Of a stretch of 48,244 nt of DNA, positions 7,997 to 17,046 are shown piece after piece. Source of the stretch: an uncultured Desulfobulbaceae bacterium (lineage in GTDB: Bacteria > Desulfobacterota > Desulfobulbia > Desulfobulbales > BM004); NCBI GenBank assembly GCA_945787325.1, contig CALZHP010000011.1:1-48244 (forward strand). The letters are read 5' to 3'. The position numbers and the translations under genes are program-made. A model generated the notes under the pieces. The model did not search any database and was not told the origin of the DNA. It saw nothing but the letters and a program-made list of their open reading frames with translations. The first letter of the stretch is position 1, and every line of letters starts with the position of its first letter.

Positions 7997-10465
7997 ATGA
8001 AACTCCGCCTAATTCTGGTTGTTCTTTCGCTGCTTGCATTTCTTTCCACCTCAATTGGCGGCTATATTTATTATTCATCCTTAAAAGAATCAGCCTTCAA
8101 TGAAGCGGAGCGACAAGCTGTTTCCAGGCTGGAGATGATTGCCAGAAACCTCTCATCATTACTTTCCGAAAATATAAAACCGGTCAGAACTCTGGCAGGA
8201 ATGAGTGAACTTCGCGAGTTGCTGATTAATCCCGGTAATGATTTTCTCAACAGGGGCAACATTGTCCTAGATCATTTCAATGTGACCCTGAATGCCGATG
8301 TCTGTTATCTGATGGATCATAATGGTAATACCTTGGCCTCGAGCAACCGCAGGGAAGCGGATAGTTTTGTTGGGCAGAACTTTTCCTTCCGCCCATATTT
8401 TAAAAGGGCAATCGATGGTGTTCCTGCCACATATATGGCCTTGGGGACAATGTCTGGAAAACGCGGCGTCTACCATAGTTTTCCAATTTTTGAAAGCGGC
8501 GAGGATTCACCGGTTGGAGTTGTTGTCATAAAGATTTCCATTGAGCAGATTGAAAAAGAACTCAATCTCAATACTGATGAAACAGTTCTTGTTACAGGAC
8601 CCAGAGGGGTAGTCTTCATTTCCAACCGGAATGAATGGCTGTACAGGTCGGTATCTGAACTGATGCCTCAGGAAATAGAAGAGATTGCTGCTTCCAGGCA
8701 ATTTGGCAAAGGACCATGGAGTTCGATTGGCCTGAAGATAGGTGATGGAAAGTACACAACAGACAGTTCAGGTGAGCGTTATCTAATCCACAGTATTGCT
8801 CTGGAAAATTTTACCGGATGGTCGGTTATCCATTTGCGAACTGCAAAGGACATTTCCAAGATAGTCTCTGATCCGCTTATCAGCATAACTCGTCCGATTA
8901 TATTCGCTTTATGTGTTCTGGTGGGGTTATCTGTTTTTCTGCTTTACAGATATGCCAGTAAGGAAATTCGGAAAAGAAAAGTTGTTGAAGAAGCTTTGCG
9001 CGAAAGTGACAACAGATATCGTTCACTGTATCACAATACTCCCGCCTTGCTACACTCTATAGATACGCAGGGGCGACTTGTCAGTGTAAGTGATTATTGG
9101 GTGGAAGCGCTGGGGTACAGCCGTGATGAGGTTATTGGTAAGAATATTACCGATTTTTTTACCGAAGATTCTAAGAAATATGCTCTTGATGTAGTTTTTC
9201 CGCAATTTTTTGAAAAGGGATACTGCAAAGATATACCATACAAGTTTGTTAAGAAAAGCGGGGAAACTATCGACATTCTTTTATCCGCTATCGCGGTAAG
9301 GGCTGATAGAGGAGAAATTATTAGAACGCTGGCTGTTTCTATTGATGTGACCGAAAGGAACAGGGCTATTGAGGCTTTGCGGCAGGCTAAGGAGGAATTG
9401 AGCCTGTATTCCAGGGACCTGGAACGACAGGTAAGCAAAAGGACTCGGGAAATTACCAATATCCTGAAATATACTCCTGATGTTGTTTATGTAAAAGACA
9501 GGCAAGGAAAATACGTATTGATAAACTCCCGGTTTGAGGAACTTTTTAAAGTAAGCAGTGAAGAAGTGCGCGGAATGACCGATTATGAAATTGCTCCTAA
9601 GGAAGTTGCGGACCAGTTCCGGGCCAACGATCTTCAAGTACTTGAGACGGGAAAATCCATCCAGGTAGAAGAGAGAGTTCCGCAAAAAGACGGTATACAT
9701 ACCTATCTCTCAGTGAAGTTTCCTATTTATGATGAGTCTGAAATTCCCAGTGGTGTCTGCGGTATATCAACAGATATAACCGCAGTAAAAAAAGCACAGG
9801 ACCAGCTCAGGCGCCTTTCCGGCAACATTATGGCAAGCCAGGAAAAAGAACGTTCTGCCATTGCCAGGGAGCTCCATGACGAGCTGGGGCAAGTGATGAC
9901 GGCGCTCCGTATGGATTCCGTGTGGATGATGGAGCACTTGAGGGAAGCTGATAAAAAGGCAGCTGATAGAGCCTTGACCATGCGTGACTTGATAGACAAA
10001 ACGATCAAGGACATACGCAGTATCGCCATCAGATTACGGCCAGGTGTTCTTGATGATCTCGGCCTCGTTGATGCGCTGGACTGGTATACTGCCGACTTTG
10101 AAAAGCGCAGTGGTATATCATGCATATTTGAACATGCTAAAATTCCGGAAATAGATGATACTATCGCAACCGCAGCTTATAGAATTACCCAGGAGGCCCT
10201 GACAAATGTCGCACGACATTCTGGTGCCGGCCGTGTTGAAGTTATACTAGAAATTCGTGGCAATAATCTGGTTCTGAATGTAGATGATGATGGCCGCGGT
10301 TTTGAGGTTGAAAGCCTTGATGAATCTGAAGGATTTGGAGTTGCGGGCATGCGGGAGCGCGCAGCTCTGGCAGGTGGGAGCCTCTTGGTAGATTCTGTTC
10401 TGGGTAAGGGCACAATTGTCCGCCTCGTTGTGCCGATTAGCGGTTCGGGAAAGGAGATTTCATGA
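7997..10465 (+). CDS. Membrane sensor histidine kinase (Cache-PAS-PAS-HisKA_3-HATPase)
   Basis: This is an 822-aa membrane sensor kinase. A transmembrane segment lies near residues 5-25. A periplasmic region of about 265 residues follows and looks like a double-Cache domain, as in DctB-type sensors. A second membrane segment sits near 297-318. Two PAS domains follow (about 340-455 and 485-600), then a HisKA_3 dimerisation domain with the phosphoacceptor His627 in ARELHDELGQ and a HATPase_c domain ending near 820 (GMRERAALAGG). The start has a good GGAGG. It overlaps the next gene by four bases, so the two form a cognate pair. Position before dctPQM suggests it senses C4-dicarboxylates, which is inference. 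Confidence 0.92.
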   Translation: MKLRLILVVLSLLAFLSTSIGGYIYYSSLKESAFNEAERQAVSRLEMIARNLSSLLSENIKPVRTLAGMSELRELLINPGNDFLNRGNIVLDHFNVTLNADVCYLMDHNGNTLASSNRREADSFVGQNFSFRPYFKRAIDGVPATYMALGTMSGKRGVYHSFPIFESGEDSPVGVVVIKISIEQIEKELNLNTDETVLVTGPRGVVFISNRNEWLYRSVSELMPQEIEEIAASRQFGKGPWSSIGLKIGDGKYTTDSSGERYLIHSIALENFTGWSVIHLRTAKDISKIVSDPLISITRPIIFALCVLVGLSVFLLYRYASKEIRKRKVVEEALRESDNRYRSLYHNTPALLHSIDTQGRLVSVSDYWVEALGYSRDEVIGKNITDFFTEDSKKYALDVVFPQFFEKGYCKDIPYKFVKKSGETIDILLSAIAVRADRGEIIRTLAVSIDVTERNRAIEALRQAKEELSLYSRDLERQVSKRTREITNILKYTPDVVYVKDRQGKYVLINSRFEELFKVSSEEVRGMTDYEIAPKEVADQFRANDLQVLETGKSIQVEERVPQKDGIHTYLSVKFPIYDESEIPSGVCGISTDITAVKKAQDQLRRLSGNIMASQEKERSAIARELHDELGQVMTALRMDSVWMMEHLREADKKAADRALTMRDLIDKTIKDIRSIAIRLRPGVLDDLGLVDALDWYTADFEKRSGISCIFEHAKIPEIDDTIATAAYRITQEALTNVARHSGAGRVEVILEIRGNNLVLNVDDDGRGFEVESLDESEGFGVAGMRERAALAGGSLLVDSVLGKGTIVRLVVPISGSGKEIS

Positions 10466-11100
10466 TTGGAGTACTGTTGGCAGATGACCATTCCTTGGTT
10501 CGAGAAGGTCTCAGGAGAATAGTAGAGGAAAGCAACGATATCGAGGTGATTGCCGAGGCGGAAAACGGTCGGGATGCTATAAGGATGGTTCAGGAGAGGG
10601 GACCTGATGTGGCGGTAATTGATATTTCCATGCCGGGTCTTGATGGTTTGGAAGTGGTTGGTCGTCTTAAAATTGATTATCCAAGTCTGCCGGTGATTGT
10701 CCTAACCATGCATGAAGAGGAACAATACGTGGTGCGTGCTATAGAAGCGGGCGCCATGGGGTATATTACCAAACGCTCCGCCCCTGAACAGCTTGTAAAT
10801 GCTATCAGAAAAGTCCATTCAGGTGCCCGCTATCTTACAGCTGAGGCCACTGAAGCACTTGCGTTAAGGGTTGCAAGGGGCGAAGATGGCAGGTCTACAC
10901 TTGATTCTCTTTCCACCAGGGAATTACAGGTTCTGCGCCGTCTGGCAATGGGTCATACAAATAGGGAAATAGCCGAGGCATATGCCATAAGTATAAAGAC
11001 AGTTGATACGTATCGGTCACGCCTATTAAAAAAACTAGGCCTGCGTAACAACGCTGAACTTTCACGCTTCGCAATCCAGAACAAACTTATCGAGACCTAA
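10462..11100 (+). CDS. NarL/FixJ-family response regulator
   Basis: This 212-aa regulator has a receiver domain with phosphoacceptor Asp54 (AVIDISMPGLDG), the conserved Thr in VLTMHEE and the Lys in YITKRS. A C-terminal LuxR-type HTH follows (LSTRELQVLRRLAMGHTNRE, then KTVDTYRSRLLKKL). It overlaps the kinase by ATGA and is certainly its partner by architecture (HisKA_3 kinases pair with NarL-type regulators). Classical DctD regulators are sigma-54 activators; this one is not. The palindrome at 11176-11200 is a candidate target. Confidence 0.95.
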   Translation: MIGVLLADDHSLVREGLRRIVEESNDIEVIAEAENGRDAIRMVQERGPDVAVIDISMPGLDGLEVVGRLKIDYPSLPVIVLTMHEEEQYVVRAIEAGAMGYITKRSAPEQLVNAIRKVHSGARYLTAEATEALALRVARGEDGRSTLDSLSTRELQVLRRLAMGHTNREIAEAYAISIKTVDTYRSRLLKKLGLRNNAELSRFAIQNKLIET

Positions 11101-11175
11101 AAATCTTTATAAATGTTGTCTTGTTCTTCTTCACTTCCTCAATTATCCCTGACCAAAGAAAAATGCAATAATTAC

Positions 11176-11200
11176 TTGTGTAAGAAAAACTCTTACACAA
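11176..11200. promoter_or_regulatory. Perfect 9-bp inverted repeat upstream of dctP (candidate operator)
   Basis: TTGTGTAAG (11176-11184) and CTTACACAA (11192-11200) are perfect inverted arms around seven bases. No T-tract follows, so it is unlikely to be a terminator for the regulator gene. It lies about 150 bases before dctP, a fitting place for binding of the adjacent LuxR-HTH regulator. This role is inferred. Confidence 0.5.
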
Positions 11201-11352
11201 TAATCAGAAATAGACGGGTTGACTTTAAACGCATGAATTGGCATTTTTTCTAGATACTTTATATACGGGCGTTCTGTTTTTCGGATACAGTAACTGCCGA
11301 TCAATTGCATGAACGCCTGCTTAAAATGATTCAGCTATCTAAGGAGGTTGCA

Positions 11353-12363
11353 ATGATGAAAGTTTTAAAAAGTTTGGCAATTTTTGGTCTGGCTGTGGCC
11401 ATGGTGGCAGGAGCTGTAGGCTCCGTTTCAGCCATGGATGCTATAAAAATTCGCTTCTCCCATGTAGTGTCGCCCAACACACCAAAAGGCCAGGCAGCAG
11501 ATATGTTTGCCAAACTGGCCAACGAACGCCTCAAGGGCAAAGTTGAAGTTCAGGTTTTCCCCAACAGCCAGCTTTATACAGACAAGAAAGTGCTGGACGC
11601 TTTGAGCACAGGCAGCGTGGAAATGGCAGCACCCTCAACAGCCAAGTTCACTTCATGGGTTCCTCAGCTGCAGCTATTTGACCTGCCCTTCCTGTTCAAG
11701 AACAGTGATGTTCTCTATCAAACCATAGATGGTAAACCAGGGAAGAAACTCTTCAAGCTATTGGGTAAGAAAAACATGCTCGGTTTGGCCATGTGGGACA
11801 ACGGTTTCAAGCAGATAGGCAATAACCTGCGCGAGATTAAAAAACCAAGTGATGCCGGCGGGATCAAATACCGTATCATGTCATCCAAGGTACTGGAGGC
11901 CCAGTTCAAGGCAGTTGGCGGCAATCCTCTGGTAATGCCCTTTTCAGAGGTGTATTCTGCACTTGAGCAGGGTGTCATCGACGGACAGGAAAATACTTGG
12001 TCCAATATGTATTCCAAGAAATTCTTTGAAGTCCAAAAATACATAACAGGAACCGATCACGGTTATCTCGGCTACATGGTAGTTACCAACTCTCAGTTTT
12101 GGAACTATCTGCCCAAGGATGTACGTGCCGAGCTGGAAGCGATCCTCCAGGAGGTTACAGCCTGGATCAGGGTAAACGCACACAAGATTAATATGGATCA
12201 GAAGGCAAAGATAATTGCTGCGGGTACAACCAAAGTTACTGAACTGACCGATTCTGAAAAAGATGCATTCCGTCAGGCTTTCAAACCTGTACATGACGAA
12301 TTCCGGAATGTTATTGGGGGTGATCTTATTGATGCGGTATACGAATTAAACGCCAAAAATTAA
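11353..12363 (+). CDS. dctP: TRAP transporter solute-binding protein, DctP family
   Basis: This is the periplasmic solute receptor (336 aa) of a tripartite ATP-independent periplasmic transporter. A signal peptide (KSLAIFGLAVAMVAGAVGSV, then SAMDA) precedes IRFSHVVSPNTPKGQAA and the DctP-family core GIKYRIMSSKVLEAQFKAVG plus ALEQGVIDGQENTW. The family binds C4-dicarboxylates or related carboxylates. AAGGAGGT at 11341-11348 precedes two consecutive ATG codons (11353 and 11356). The second has the better spacing, so the start may be one codon later. An upstream in-frame ATG at 11305 would misplace the signal peptide. It is followed by dctQ and dctM. Confidence 0.95.
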   Translation: MMKVLKSLAIFGLAVAMVAGAVGSVSAMDAIKIRFSHVVSPNTPKGQAADMFAKLANERLKGKVEVQVFPNSQLYTDKKVLDALSTGSVEMAAPSTAKFTSWVPQLQLFDLPFLFKNSDVLYQTIDGKPGKKLFKLLGKKNMLGLAMWDNGFKQIGNNLREIKKPSDAGGIKYRIMSSKVLEAQFKAVGGNPLVMPFSEVYSALEQGVIDGQENTWSNMYSKKFFEVQKYITGTDHGYLGYMVVTNSQFWNYLPKDVRAELEAILQEVTAWIRVNAHKINMDQKAKIIAAGTTKVTELTDSEKDAFRQAFKPVHDEFRNVIGGDLIDAVYELNAKN

Positions 12364-12399
12364 TTGAATGATTTTTTCTTGCACATTTACTACTTATAT

Positions 12400-12446
12400 A
12401 AGAGTCTCCACTAGCAGAACCTGTGGAGACTCTTAAAGTTTTTTCC
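12400..12446 (+). terminator. Strong hairpin with T-run between dctP and dctQ (probably leaky)
   Basis: The 12-bp arms AAGAGTCTCCAC (12400-12411) and GTGGAGACTCTT (12423-12434) pair perfectly and are followed by AAAGTTTTTTCC. Because dctQM need the same promoter, I infer partial termination or 3'-end protection that keeps the binding protein in excess over the permease. Confidence 0.75.
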
Positions 12447-12478
12447 TGTTTATTACTAAGTGCGCATAGGATGGGACC

Positions 12479-13069
12479 ATGGGAAATGTGAAATTCGGCA
12501 TTATTGACCGTATAGAAGAAATTCTGATCTCTTTATTGCTCGGCCTCGCGACACTCCTGGTGTTTGCCCAGGTGGTGGCCCGTTATGTCTTTAACGCAGG
12601 GATCACGTGGGCCCCGGAACTGGTCCAACACTTTTTCCTGTGGACGGTTATGATCGGAGCCTCCTATGGTTTCAAGCACGGGGTCCACCTTGGAGTGGAT
12701 GTGCTTATGAAGAAACTGCCCGATGCTCAGCGGCGCATAATGGCTCTGGTTGCTGTGGTGATATCCCTTGGATTTACAGGGTATATGGCCTATCTCTCTT
12801 TCTTTTATGTCCACGACGCCTACAAGATGGAACTCATGACGGTTGATCTGGAAATTCCACAGTGGATACCGCACCTTGCTCTTCCCATAGGATTTACACT
12901 GATATCTTTTCGTCTGGTACAGGTCTTCTACTGGGTGCATACGGGCCAGATGATCAATGTTTCCACAAGCGGCGAGCTCGATAGCGATGAAATTGATGAA
13001 ATTCCGGATGCTTATCCGCCCGGTCATCCGACAACTGAAGAAGAACAATTAGACAAGATTAAAGAATAG
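12479..13069 (+). CDS. dctQ: TRAP transporter small permease, DctQ family
   Basis: This is the four-helix small membrane subunit (196 aa) of the TRAP transporter. Hydrophobic segments lie near residues 14-36, 48-66, 82-106 and 126-148. The family-typical VVARYVFNAGITWAPELVQH and the GASYGFKHGVHLGVDVL segment are present. An acidic hydrophilic tail of about 40 residues (TSGELDSDEIDEIPDAYPP) extends beyond the core. It forms the integral membrane part with DctM, whose gene begins 10 bases downstream. Confidence 0.93.
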   Translation: MGNVKFGIIDRIEEILISLLLGLATLLVFAQVVARYVFNAGITWAPELVQHFFLWTVMIGASYGFKHGVHLGVDVLMKKLPDAQRRIMALVAVVISLGFTGYMAYLSFFYVHDAYKMELMTVDLEIPQWIPHLALPIGFTLISFRLVQVFYWVHTGQMINVSTSGELDSDEIDEIPDAYPPGHPTTEEEQLDKIKE

Positions 13070-13079
13070 GAGGCCTTTC

Positions 13080-14384
13080 ATGGAAGCAGCAGTTATTTTT
13101 ATTGTTCTTGCAATCCTTCTTCTTGTGGGCGTACCTATTGCTATCTGTTTGGGACTTTCGGCGGGTATATATCTGCTGATGTTTTTCCCTGTTCCTGAAT
13201 GGGCTTCCGCTACAACTGTTTTTGCCGGAATATTGCCGAACAAGTTTTCAGCGACCATGGAGCACTTTACTCTCATGGCCATTCCCTTTTTCATTCTCAG
13301 CTCGAATTTTTTGTCGACCGGCGGTGTTGCCAGGCGAATAGTACGATTTGCCAATGCCCTTGTGGGTTGGATGGCCGGTGGTCTGGCAATGGCCGGTATC
13401 ATGGCCTGTATCCTTTTTGCTGCGGTTTCCGGGTCGAGTCCGGCCACAGTTGTAGCTATTGGGTCCATCATGATACCTGGTATGTTGGAGGCCAAATACT
13501 CAAAGCCTTTTGCCGTGGGCTCCATTGCAACTGCAGGAAGCCTGGGGATCTTGATCCCGCCCTCAATTGTCATGATTGTTTATGCTGTTGCCACTGAGCA
13601 GTCGGTTGGCAAGATGTTTATTGCCGGTATCGTACCCGGTCTCATGCTGGGTCTTATGCTTCTTATTGTTACGTGGGTTGTTGCTGTCAGAAAAGGTATG
13701 CCTAAACAACCCAGGCCATCTTTGAAGGAAGTATGGCAGGCTTTTGTAGGGGCCTTCTGGGGATTGCTGCTAATCGTCATGATTATCGGCGGTATTTATG
13801 GAGGAATATTCACACCCACTGAAGCAGCAGCTGTGGCAGCCGTTTATTCGGCATTCATTGCTCTGTTTGTATACAGGGATATGACATTTAAGGAGGTTCC
13901 TCATGTTATGTTGGAATCTGCAAAAATGACTGCCATGCTGCTCTTTATAATCGCTTGTGCCATGATATTTGCTCATGTGCTCACCATGGAGCGAATACCC
14001 CAAAATATTGCTGAATGGATGGTAGCTAAGGAAATGTCATGGTGGATGTTCTTGCTTGTGGTAAACGTTGTCCTCTGGTTTGCTGGTGATTTTATGGAGC
14101 CTTCGTCCATTATACTTATACTCGCTCCGATCTTTTTCCCTATTGCTATGGCGCTTAAAATTGATCCAATTCACTTGGGGATAGTAATGACGCTGAATAT
14201 GGAAGTAGGTATGATTACCCCTCCAGTGGGTCTCAACCTCTATGTGGCATCGGGGTTGAGCGGTTTAAGTCTGGAAGAAGTAACCAAGGCTTCTCTGCCC
14301 TGGATGGTGGTTATGATTGTCGCTCTTATCCTTGTGACATATATACCGGGTATCAGTCTTTTCCTGGTAAATTTACTCTATTAG
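13080..14384 (+). CDS. dctM: TRAP transporter large permease, DctM family
   Basis: This is the ion-coupled large permease (434 aa) of the TRAP system, with about a dozen hydrophobic segments. Typical family sequences include IPFFILSSNFLSTGGVARRI, AAVSGSSPATVVAIGSIMIP, GSLGILIPPSIVMIVYAV, FTPTEAAAVAAVY and MITPPVGLNLYVASG. The length is normal. GGAGG lies six bases before its ATG. It ends the dctPQM unit, and a hairpin follows at 14399-14443. The substrate is most likely C4-dicarboxylate given the neighbouring malic enzyme, but TRAP families also carry other organic acids. Confidence 0.96.
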   Translation: MEAAVIFIVLAILLLVGVPIAICLGLSAGIYLLMFFPVPEWASATTVFAGILPNKFSATMEHFTLMAIPFFILSSNFLSTGGVARRIVRFANALVGWMAGGLAMAGIMACILFAAVSGSSPATVVAIGSIMIPGMLEAKYSKPFAVGSIATAGSLGILIPPSIVMIVYAVATEQSVGKMFIAGIVPGLMLGLMLLIVTWVVAVRKGMPKQPRPSLKEVWQAFVGAFWGLLLIVMIIGGIYGGIFTPTEAAAVAAVYSAFIALFVYRDMTFKEVPHVMLESAKMTAMLLFIIACAMIFAHVLTMERIPQNIAEWMVAKEMSWWMFLLVVNVVLWFAGDFMEPSSIILILAPIFFPIAMALKIDPIHLGIVMTLNMEVGMITPPVGLNLYVASGLSGLSLEEVTKASLPWMVVMIVALILVTYIPGISLFLVNLLY

Positions 14385-14398
14385 AACCCTAGTCATCT

Positions 14399-14443
14399 CC
14401 CTCTCAGAATCATTAGCTATCAGGAACTATGAGCCTGAGAGGG
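14399..14443 (+). terminator. Hairpin after dctM
   Basis: CCCTCTCAG (14399-14407) pairs with CTGAGAGGG (14435-14443) across a 27-base loop. It is followed by ATTATTG, so the T-tract is weak. It is a plausible terminator for dctPQM. Confidence 0.45.
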
Positions 14444-14459
14444 ATTATTGTGATCAAAC

Positions 14460-14711
14460 ATGCATGATAACGTTTTCAATATACGTGTTAAATGCTATGC
14501 CGGCTATAGGGGAGAGGAGTCGCCGACCACCTTTTTTCTCGGGGACCGACAGGTAAGGGTCAAGGAGATTTTAGACCGCTGGCTTGCACCTGAACACCGT
14601 TATTTTAAGGTTCGTGGCGATGACGGCAGTGTGTATATTCTTCGTCACGATATTGCCACTGAATCCTGGGAACTTACAATGTTCGACCTGGATAAAGGAT
14701 ATATCCAGTAG
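14460..14711 (+). CDS. Conserved small hypothetical protein
   Basis: This 83-aa protein has no signal peptide or membrane segment. It contains CYAGYRGEESPTTFFLG, VKEILDRWLAPEHRYFKVRG and GSVYILRHDIATESWELTMF, a pattern I associate with small conserved proteins of unknown function (possibly DUF6504-like). The order of aromatic and charged residues suggests a compact beta-rich fold. The ribosome-binding site is poor: GAGAGGG lies more than 12 bases upstream, within the preceding hairpin arm. No function can be assigned, and its place after dctM may be incidental. Confidence 0.6.
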   Translation: MHDNVFNIRVKCYAGYRGEESPTTFFLGDRQVRVKEILDRWLAPEHRYFKVRGDDGSVYILRHDIATESWELTMFDLDKGYIQ

Positions 14712-14903
14712 TAACAGCTCTACAATCTGCATCTATCAGGCAGAGCACTTCACATTATCCATCATATAACTTATTAGAATCTAAGTGAAGTTTTTTAGAG
14801 ACATCCGCTATTGGTGTTATTATATTTTCAAAAGAAATAGTTATTAATATGGTGGCAGACATTGTAGTTATATCTTTAAATTGAAAAATGAGGAGGTGTT
14901 GCA

Positions 14904-15323
14904 ATGGGGCTTAATGATACAATCAGTGTTGCCGTGCAGAAAAGTGTTCCGAAAGTAGGATACGAAGACAGCTTGAGGGCTGCTATTGAAGAGATGGATA
15001 GATCCAGTGTTTCTGCACTGGCTGTTGAAAGTGGAGGAGAACTGGTTGGTATTATAACCGAAATGGATCTGATGAATAGTCTGGTACAAAACGATGATCT
15101 GGATGCGAGCAAGGTAAACCAATGCATGACGGCCTGTGACTTAATCAGTTCGGCGCCTTCCAAAATTTCACCGTGTATTCAGCTTGATGAAGATGAAAGC
15201 GTTATGAATGCTCTCAAGGTTATGAACGAAGCCGGTGTGCGTAACCTGCTTGTTTCAGGGGGTGATGATAAAGCAATCGGGCTTGTTTCTGCCCGTGACC
15301 TTTTGAAGATCGCTACTGCTTGA
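14904..15323 (+). CDS. CBS-domain pair protein
   Basis: This 139-aa soluble protein consists of two CBS motifs (a Bateman module) and little else. The first spans about residues 12-70 (VPKVGYEDSLRAAIEEM, VESGGELVGIITEMDLM) and the second about 80-137 (LDEDESVMNALKVMNEAGVR, AIGLVSARDLLKIA). Such modules bind adenosine nucleotides or SAM and regulate partner proteins or transporters. An AGGAGGT site eight bases before the ATG supports the start. It is preceded by 190 non-coding bases and is likely a single-gene unit; its partner is unknown. Confidence 0.9.
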   Translation: MGLNDTISVAVQKSVPKVGYEDSLRAAIEEMDRSSVSALAVESGGELVGIITEMDLMNSLVQNDDLDASKVNQCMTACDLISSAPSKISPCIQLDEDESVMNALKVMNEAGVRNLLVSGGDDKAIGLVSARDLLKIATA

Positions 15324-15904
15324 TCCTCGATATTTCTGTTGTTCTGCCCAACTGAGACGTATGCCTGGGGGTGATCTGATTTTGCCCAAAGCTATGCGTG
15401 CGTCTTACTTCAGAATTATCATGCTAAAAACTTTTGAAACTATAGCCTAACAAACATATTTCACACAAAAGCGTTTTCCTAGCAATATATATTCTTCACA
15501 ACATGATTTTTAGAATATTAATTGTTGTGCATAGCAATTAAGTGTATCATTAAATTTCATTAGAAGAAATGTTACATATTTATCGAGTGAAACTATATAA
15601 ATTAAATACGAGGTTTGTGAACGGACAGAAAATAAGACAGTATAGTTCCTCTTATCCATATCACAAAATAAAATATTGATATTTTGTGCTAAATAACCGT
15701 TTTTCTCATAAAATTTACTTGTTGTAAGTGGCATTTCATGATAGATTGTTTATAGGAGTTTTCTCGTTTGCTTATGTTGATTTATTATATTTTCGTTTGG
15801 GTTTAAGGAAAGCACCCTGTGAATGAGGTCAATCCATTATATGGTACTTTTAATTTAATTAATCAGTTATTTGCATATGGTAATTTTAAAAAAGGAGAAG
15901 AAAT
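15324..15904. other. AT-rich intergenic region with a 9-bp inverted repeat
   Basis: No convincing gene is seen in these 580 bases. A perfect inverted repeat, CACAAAATA (15662-15670) and TATTTTGTG (15680-15688), lies about 220 bases upstream of the outer-membrane gene and could be an operator. GGAGAAG just before 15905 serves that gene. Confidence 0.5.
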
Positions 15905-16963
15905 ATGGGGAAGAAGAAAATTGTTAAATTACTATGTGGTGTGAGCGCTGCTTTGTTATTAGTCGCCACATTGTCTTTTGCGGCGAATTTACCTGAAGAG
16001 CCTGTTGGGGAAAAACCCCAGTATACCCCGGATGAATCCCTAACGATTTTTGAAGAACCCGGAGTACTCACCAGAAAAGGAGGTTTTATTTTCGAACCTT
16101 CTCTAGAGTATATTCACTCATCCTCTACAAAGGTTGCCATAGAAGGTTTTTCAGTTGTGCCTGCAGTCATAATTGGTCTGCTCAATGTCAATGAACTTCA
16201 ACGTGACACTGTTATTGGAGCAGTTAATTTTAAATATGGGCTAACCAACAGGTTTGAGGTGGAACTGAAAGTCCCGTATGTCTACAGGGAGGAAAGTGTA
16301 GTTGAACGGGAACTTCTTACGGGAACGTCAGTTGATTTTCTTCAAGAATCTGACGGCAATGGTCTGGGTGATGTAGAGTTTGCATTTCATTATCAACTTA
16401 ATAAGTCTATGGATAAGTTCCCATTTTATATCGCCAACTTGCGAGTGAAAAGCAGGACAGGTGAAGACCCTTTTGAGGTGGAGCGGATTGACGTATTAGC
16501 TGAAGATGATACAACTGTCGTAGGTGAAACTTTTAAAGAACAGCCAACTGGTTCCGGTTTCTGGGGAATTCAACCGAGCTTAACTATTATCTACCCCAGT
16601 GACCCGGTGGTACTGTATGCTAACATTAGCTATTTATGGAACATTGAGAGAGATCTCGGGGGGACTATTGGTGAAATAGATCCCGGTGATGCTTTTGGGA
16701 TAAGTTTTGGAATGAGTTTCGCTGTAAATGATAGGACTTCTTACAGTCTGGGTTACAGCCATAGTACAGTATTCGACTCATCTTATTCATCCAGCAGTTC
16801 AACTGTAGCTGATTTTGATCGTACTCAGATCGGTACCCTCAATTTTGGATTATCCCACAAGACAAGCGATAGAACACGCGTGAATCTTTCCTTGGGAGTT
16901 GGAGTTACCGATGAGGCTTCAGACCTTCAGTTAGTACTCAGGTTTCCCATTTCATTCTTATAA
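15905..16963 (+). CDS. Outer-membrane beta-barrel protein (transporter-like)
   Basis: This 352-aa protein has a signal peptide (VSAALLLVATLSFA, cleavage near residue 27) and then alternating amphipathic strands, e.g. GFIFEPSLEYIHSSS, GAVNFKYGLTNRFEVELKVP and TRVNLSLGVGVTDEA, ending in LQLVLRFPISFL with a C-terminal hydrophobic residue as in Omp85-assembled barrels. It resembles the putative transporters of the MetA/phenol-degradation outer-membrane group; substrate unknown. It is convergent with the GG-motif/C39 operon that follows. I infer that it may be the outer-membrane component of that system, as FapF is in Fap operons, but it lacks FapF's N-terminal coiled-coil plug. Confidence 0.75.
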   Translation: MGKKKIVKLLCGVSAALLLVATLSFAANLPEEPVGEKPQYTPDESLTIFEEPGVLTRKGGFIFEPSLEYIHSSSTKVAIEGFSVVPAVIIGLLNVNELQRDTVIGAVNFKYGLTNRFEVELKVPYVYREESVVERELLTGTSVDFLQESDGNGLGDVEFAFHYQLNKSMDKFPFYIANLRVKSRTGEDPFEVERIDVLAEDDTTVVGETFKEQPTGSGFWGIQPSLTIIYPSDPVVLYANISYLWNIERDLGGTIGEIDPGDAFGISFGMSFAVNDRTSYSLGYSHSTVFDSSYSSSSSTVADFDRTQIGTLNFGLSHKTSDRTRVNLSLGVGVTDEASDLQLVLRFPISFL

Positions 16964-16998
16964 CACAATTTAGCTCATAGTGGCCTGAATCAATATTG

Positions 16999-17046
16999 AA
17001 GGGCTATTCTTGATAATAAAAATTATTGGGAATAGCCCTTTTTTTT
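16999..17046 (+). terminator. Rho-independent terminator after the outer-membrane gene
   Basis: AAGGGCTATTC (16999-17009) pairs perfectly with GAATAGCCCTT (17030-17040). Eight T residues run through 17046. The loop itself can pair further (GATAAT with ATTATT). Confidence 0.88.

Noticed and set aside
15510-15734. 74-aa minus-strand open frame.
   Set aside because: It is AT-rich with no ribosome-binding site, signal or recognisable motif, and most likely arises by chance.
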